Shown here: piece after piece, positions 30,598 through 31,845 of the stretch
How positions within the stretch are numbered: the first letter of the stretch is position 1
Layout: the number at the start of each line of letters is the position of its first letter
Assembly: GCA_001642005.1 (NCBI GenBank)
Contig: LWCA01000335.1
Span: 1 to 31,845 of the forward strand
Length of the DNA stretch: 31,845 nt
Source: Intoshia linei
Taxonomy: Eukaryota; Orthonectida; Rhopaluridae
Direction of reading: 5' to 3'
The notes under the pieces: model-generated
The model's input: the letters and a program-made list of their open reading frames with translations, nothing else
Database searches by the model: none
What the model was told of the DNA's origin: nothing
Position numbers and translations under genes: made by a program

Positions 30598-31250
30598 ATA
30601 TACAGTATTGGAGTAGATTTCTAGGGTTGACATTTTGTGTCTGTATCAACTCGAATAAGCTGTATCAGAATAATTTTTTTTAATTTCTAGGACCATTAAT
30701 TATTTCAAATTTTTTTTTGTATTCTGTTAATAAAAGTTACCAAAAAAATGAATACCAAAGTGCTTTTTTGGTTGGTGGAAACGTTACTTTTTCAGATTGA
30801 AATTTTTTAAGTATATGAATTTGATATAACGGTATCAGCACTGCTGATTCAGCAGTATCATTATTTTTTAATTTTAGGAAAATTTTCATTTCTTAAAAAA
30901 AGGGTAATATAGGGTTTTAATTGTGAAAATACACTTTTATAAGGTTTCAAGTTATGACAATGTTTGTGGTTTTAAAAACTATCCAATAATTTATATTTTA
31001 AAAAATTTTAAAACTTTTTTTGTTTTTAATATAAAGGGTAATTTTGGGTTTTTACCTTGACAGTGTATGTTTCTGAGACTGAGATTTACGACAATGATAA
31101 TGATGTTAAAACGCGTCGAAGAAGTTGTTTTTTAAATTTTTTGGGTTGATTTTATTTTTAAAAAAAGAAGAAATTGGGGTTTTCACGTTGAAGGACTCAA
31201 TTTCGGACAATGAAATTTCGATACATCACCCGCGAAATACAGTAAGTGTA
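30598..31250 (+). repeat. Old, diverged family A-like copy
   Basis: Recognisable blocks in order: GTAGATTTCTAGGGTTGACA, TATCAACTCGAATAAGCT, GTATCAGAATAATTTTTTTT; later GGGTAATTTTGGGTTTTTAC. The common 3' end is missing. It contains the palindrome ACTGCTGATTCAGCAGT (30840-30856). Confidence 0.6.
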
Positions 31251-31329
31251 CAAATAATGTTAAATTTGTAATAATGAAAAAACTGAAAATAAAAAATGTG
31301 TAAAAAATTGTTATAAAAAATAAAAATTT

Positions 31330-31397
31330 ATATAATTGCCGCACATTCCATAATTAGGGGTCGAAAATAGCCGAGAGCCGCATAATTGACACCCCTG
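31330..31397 (-). mobile_element. Single end of the hAT family seen at 6702
   Basis: Minus strand from 31397: CAGGGGTGTCAATTATGCGG, closely matching CAGGGGTGCACAACCTGCGG at 6702. The other end was not found. Confidence 0.5.
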
Positions 31398-31515
31398 ATG
31401 TATATATACAAATTATCAAGTATAAAATTAAGTATTTTTAATGATTTATAAATAAAGTACTCATCAAATTATATATAATTATTAACATACAGTGATAATA
31501 ATATAATTGTTAATA

Positions 31516-31845
31516 CAGTAGAAGCCGCTTATTATGATCATATTGGGACAGAGCAGTTTTGATCACTATAAGCGGCTTTTTGAAATGTAGATAACTTTAT
31601 TTGTTTACATATTCGATAAAAGTTATGGATACGAAATATTACATAAAAATACTTGAATAACATCTATTTGGACAAGAAATAATCATCAATTTTAGATTGT
31701 ATTTTATTTTTATGTAATAATTCTTGAATGAAGCGATCATACTCGTAATGCTTTTGAAACATTTTAGATCTTAGTTGTACACCTCGACGCGGTACATTCA
31801 AGGCTTCTTGTAACTCACGATTGGTTACTGGTGTCTCTAAAAATA
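31516..31845 (-). mobile_element. Edge of a pogo/Tigger-like transposon
   Basis: A terminus CAGTAGAAGCCGCTTATTAT preceded by TA at 31514-31515, with an inverted inner copy ATAAGCGGCTT (31569-31579). The CAGTA...CGCTTA end and TA site fit pogo-type elements. The element runs out of the window. It encloses the minus-strand coding fragment at 31664-31837. Confidence 0.6.
31664..31837 (-). CDS. C-terminal coding fragment, probably pogo-like transposase
   Basis: On the minus strand, an open frame runs from the window edge to TAG at 31666-31664: TPVTNRELQEALNVPRRGV, RSKMFQKHYEYDRFIQELL, then KIQSKIDDYFLSK. The other two minus frames close quickly, and codon use looks like real protein. A tttttag acceptor at 31838 may start a last exon, or the frame may simply be the transposase end. 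QSKIDDYF fits the PCNA-interacting PIP-box pattern Qxx(I/L/M)xx(F/Y)(F/Y), reported at the end of the Drosophila pogo transposase. Its stop lies about 150 bp inside a pogo-like terminus, which supports the call. A host gene's last exon is the alternative. Confidence 0.55.
   Translation of the reverse strand, partial: ETPVTNRELQEALNVPRRGVQLRSKMFQKHYEYDRFIQELLHKNKIQSKIDDYFLSK

Overview
This window looks like nuclear DNA of an animal with a very AT-rich genome. Coding sequence is split into short exons with GT...AG introns. Donors are mostly GTAAT or GTAT(T/A), and acceptors are nearly all TAG. Introns are either tiny (37-85 nt) or swollen to several kilobases by mobile elements. I see no bacterial features, rRNA, tRNA or CRISPR array. 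The species cannot be fixed from the sequence; hAT, Tc1 and pogo elements in an AT-rich genome would fit many invertebrates.

The core is a head-to-tail pair of related genes on the plus strand, reconstructed exon by exon. Gene 1 (1938-17265) is a divergent TAO-type (thousand-and-one, STE20 group) protein kinase: a kinase domain over exons at 1938-11218, a linker (11883-12545), and a coiled-coil C-terminal region matching the TAO layout (13034-17265). Gene 2 (22482-30421) is its paralogue. From the third exon to the end of the kinase domain the two genes have the same exon lengths (102, 46, 150, 55, 98, 179 nt) and the same phases. Gene 2 has lost the glycine loop, the catalytic-loop Asn and the DFG motif, so it is predicted to be a pseudokinase. 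Its coiled coil is replaced by an 816-residue Ser/Asn/Lys-rich tail in one exon. Gene 1 keeps the catalytic motifs (DLG instead of DFG), but its beta-3 lysine exon could not be placed securely between 2067 and 4450.

Around and inside the introns is a dense layer of transposable elements. An unclassified repeat family (here 'family A') has about ten copies with a shared 3' end, an (AC)n tract and then ...TAAGTAAGGAT. There are several hAT-type elements, including a complete non-autonomous one with a near-perfect 8-bp target duplication (25530-26160) and two transposase fragments. Also present are a broken Tc1-like transposase (18155-18507), a complete pogo/Tigger-like MITE with TA duplication (17650-17806), and the edge of a larger pogo-like element at 31516-31845 carrying a minus-strand C-terminal coding fragment with a PIP-box-like motif.

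Layout: 1-1937 intergenic with repeats; 1938-17265 gene 1; 17266-22481 TE-rich spacer; 22482-30421 gene 2; 30422-31845 old family-A-like sequence and a pogo-like element. If both genes are expressed, they give a kinase and a dead sibling from one tandem duplication, with very different C-terminal regions.
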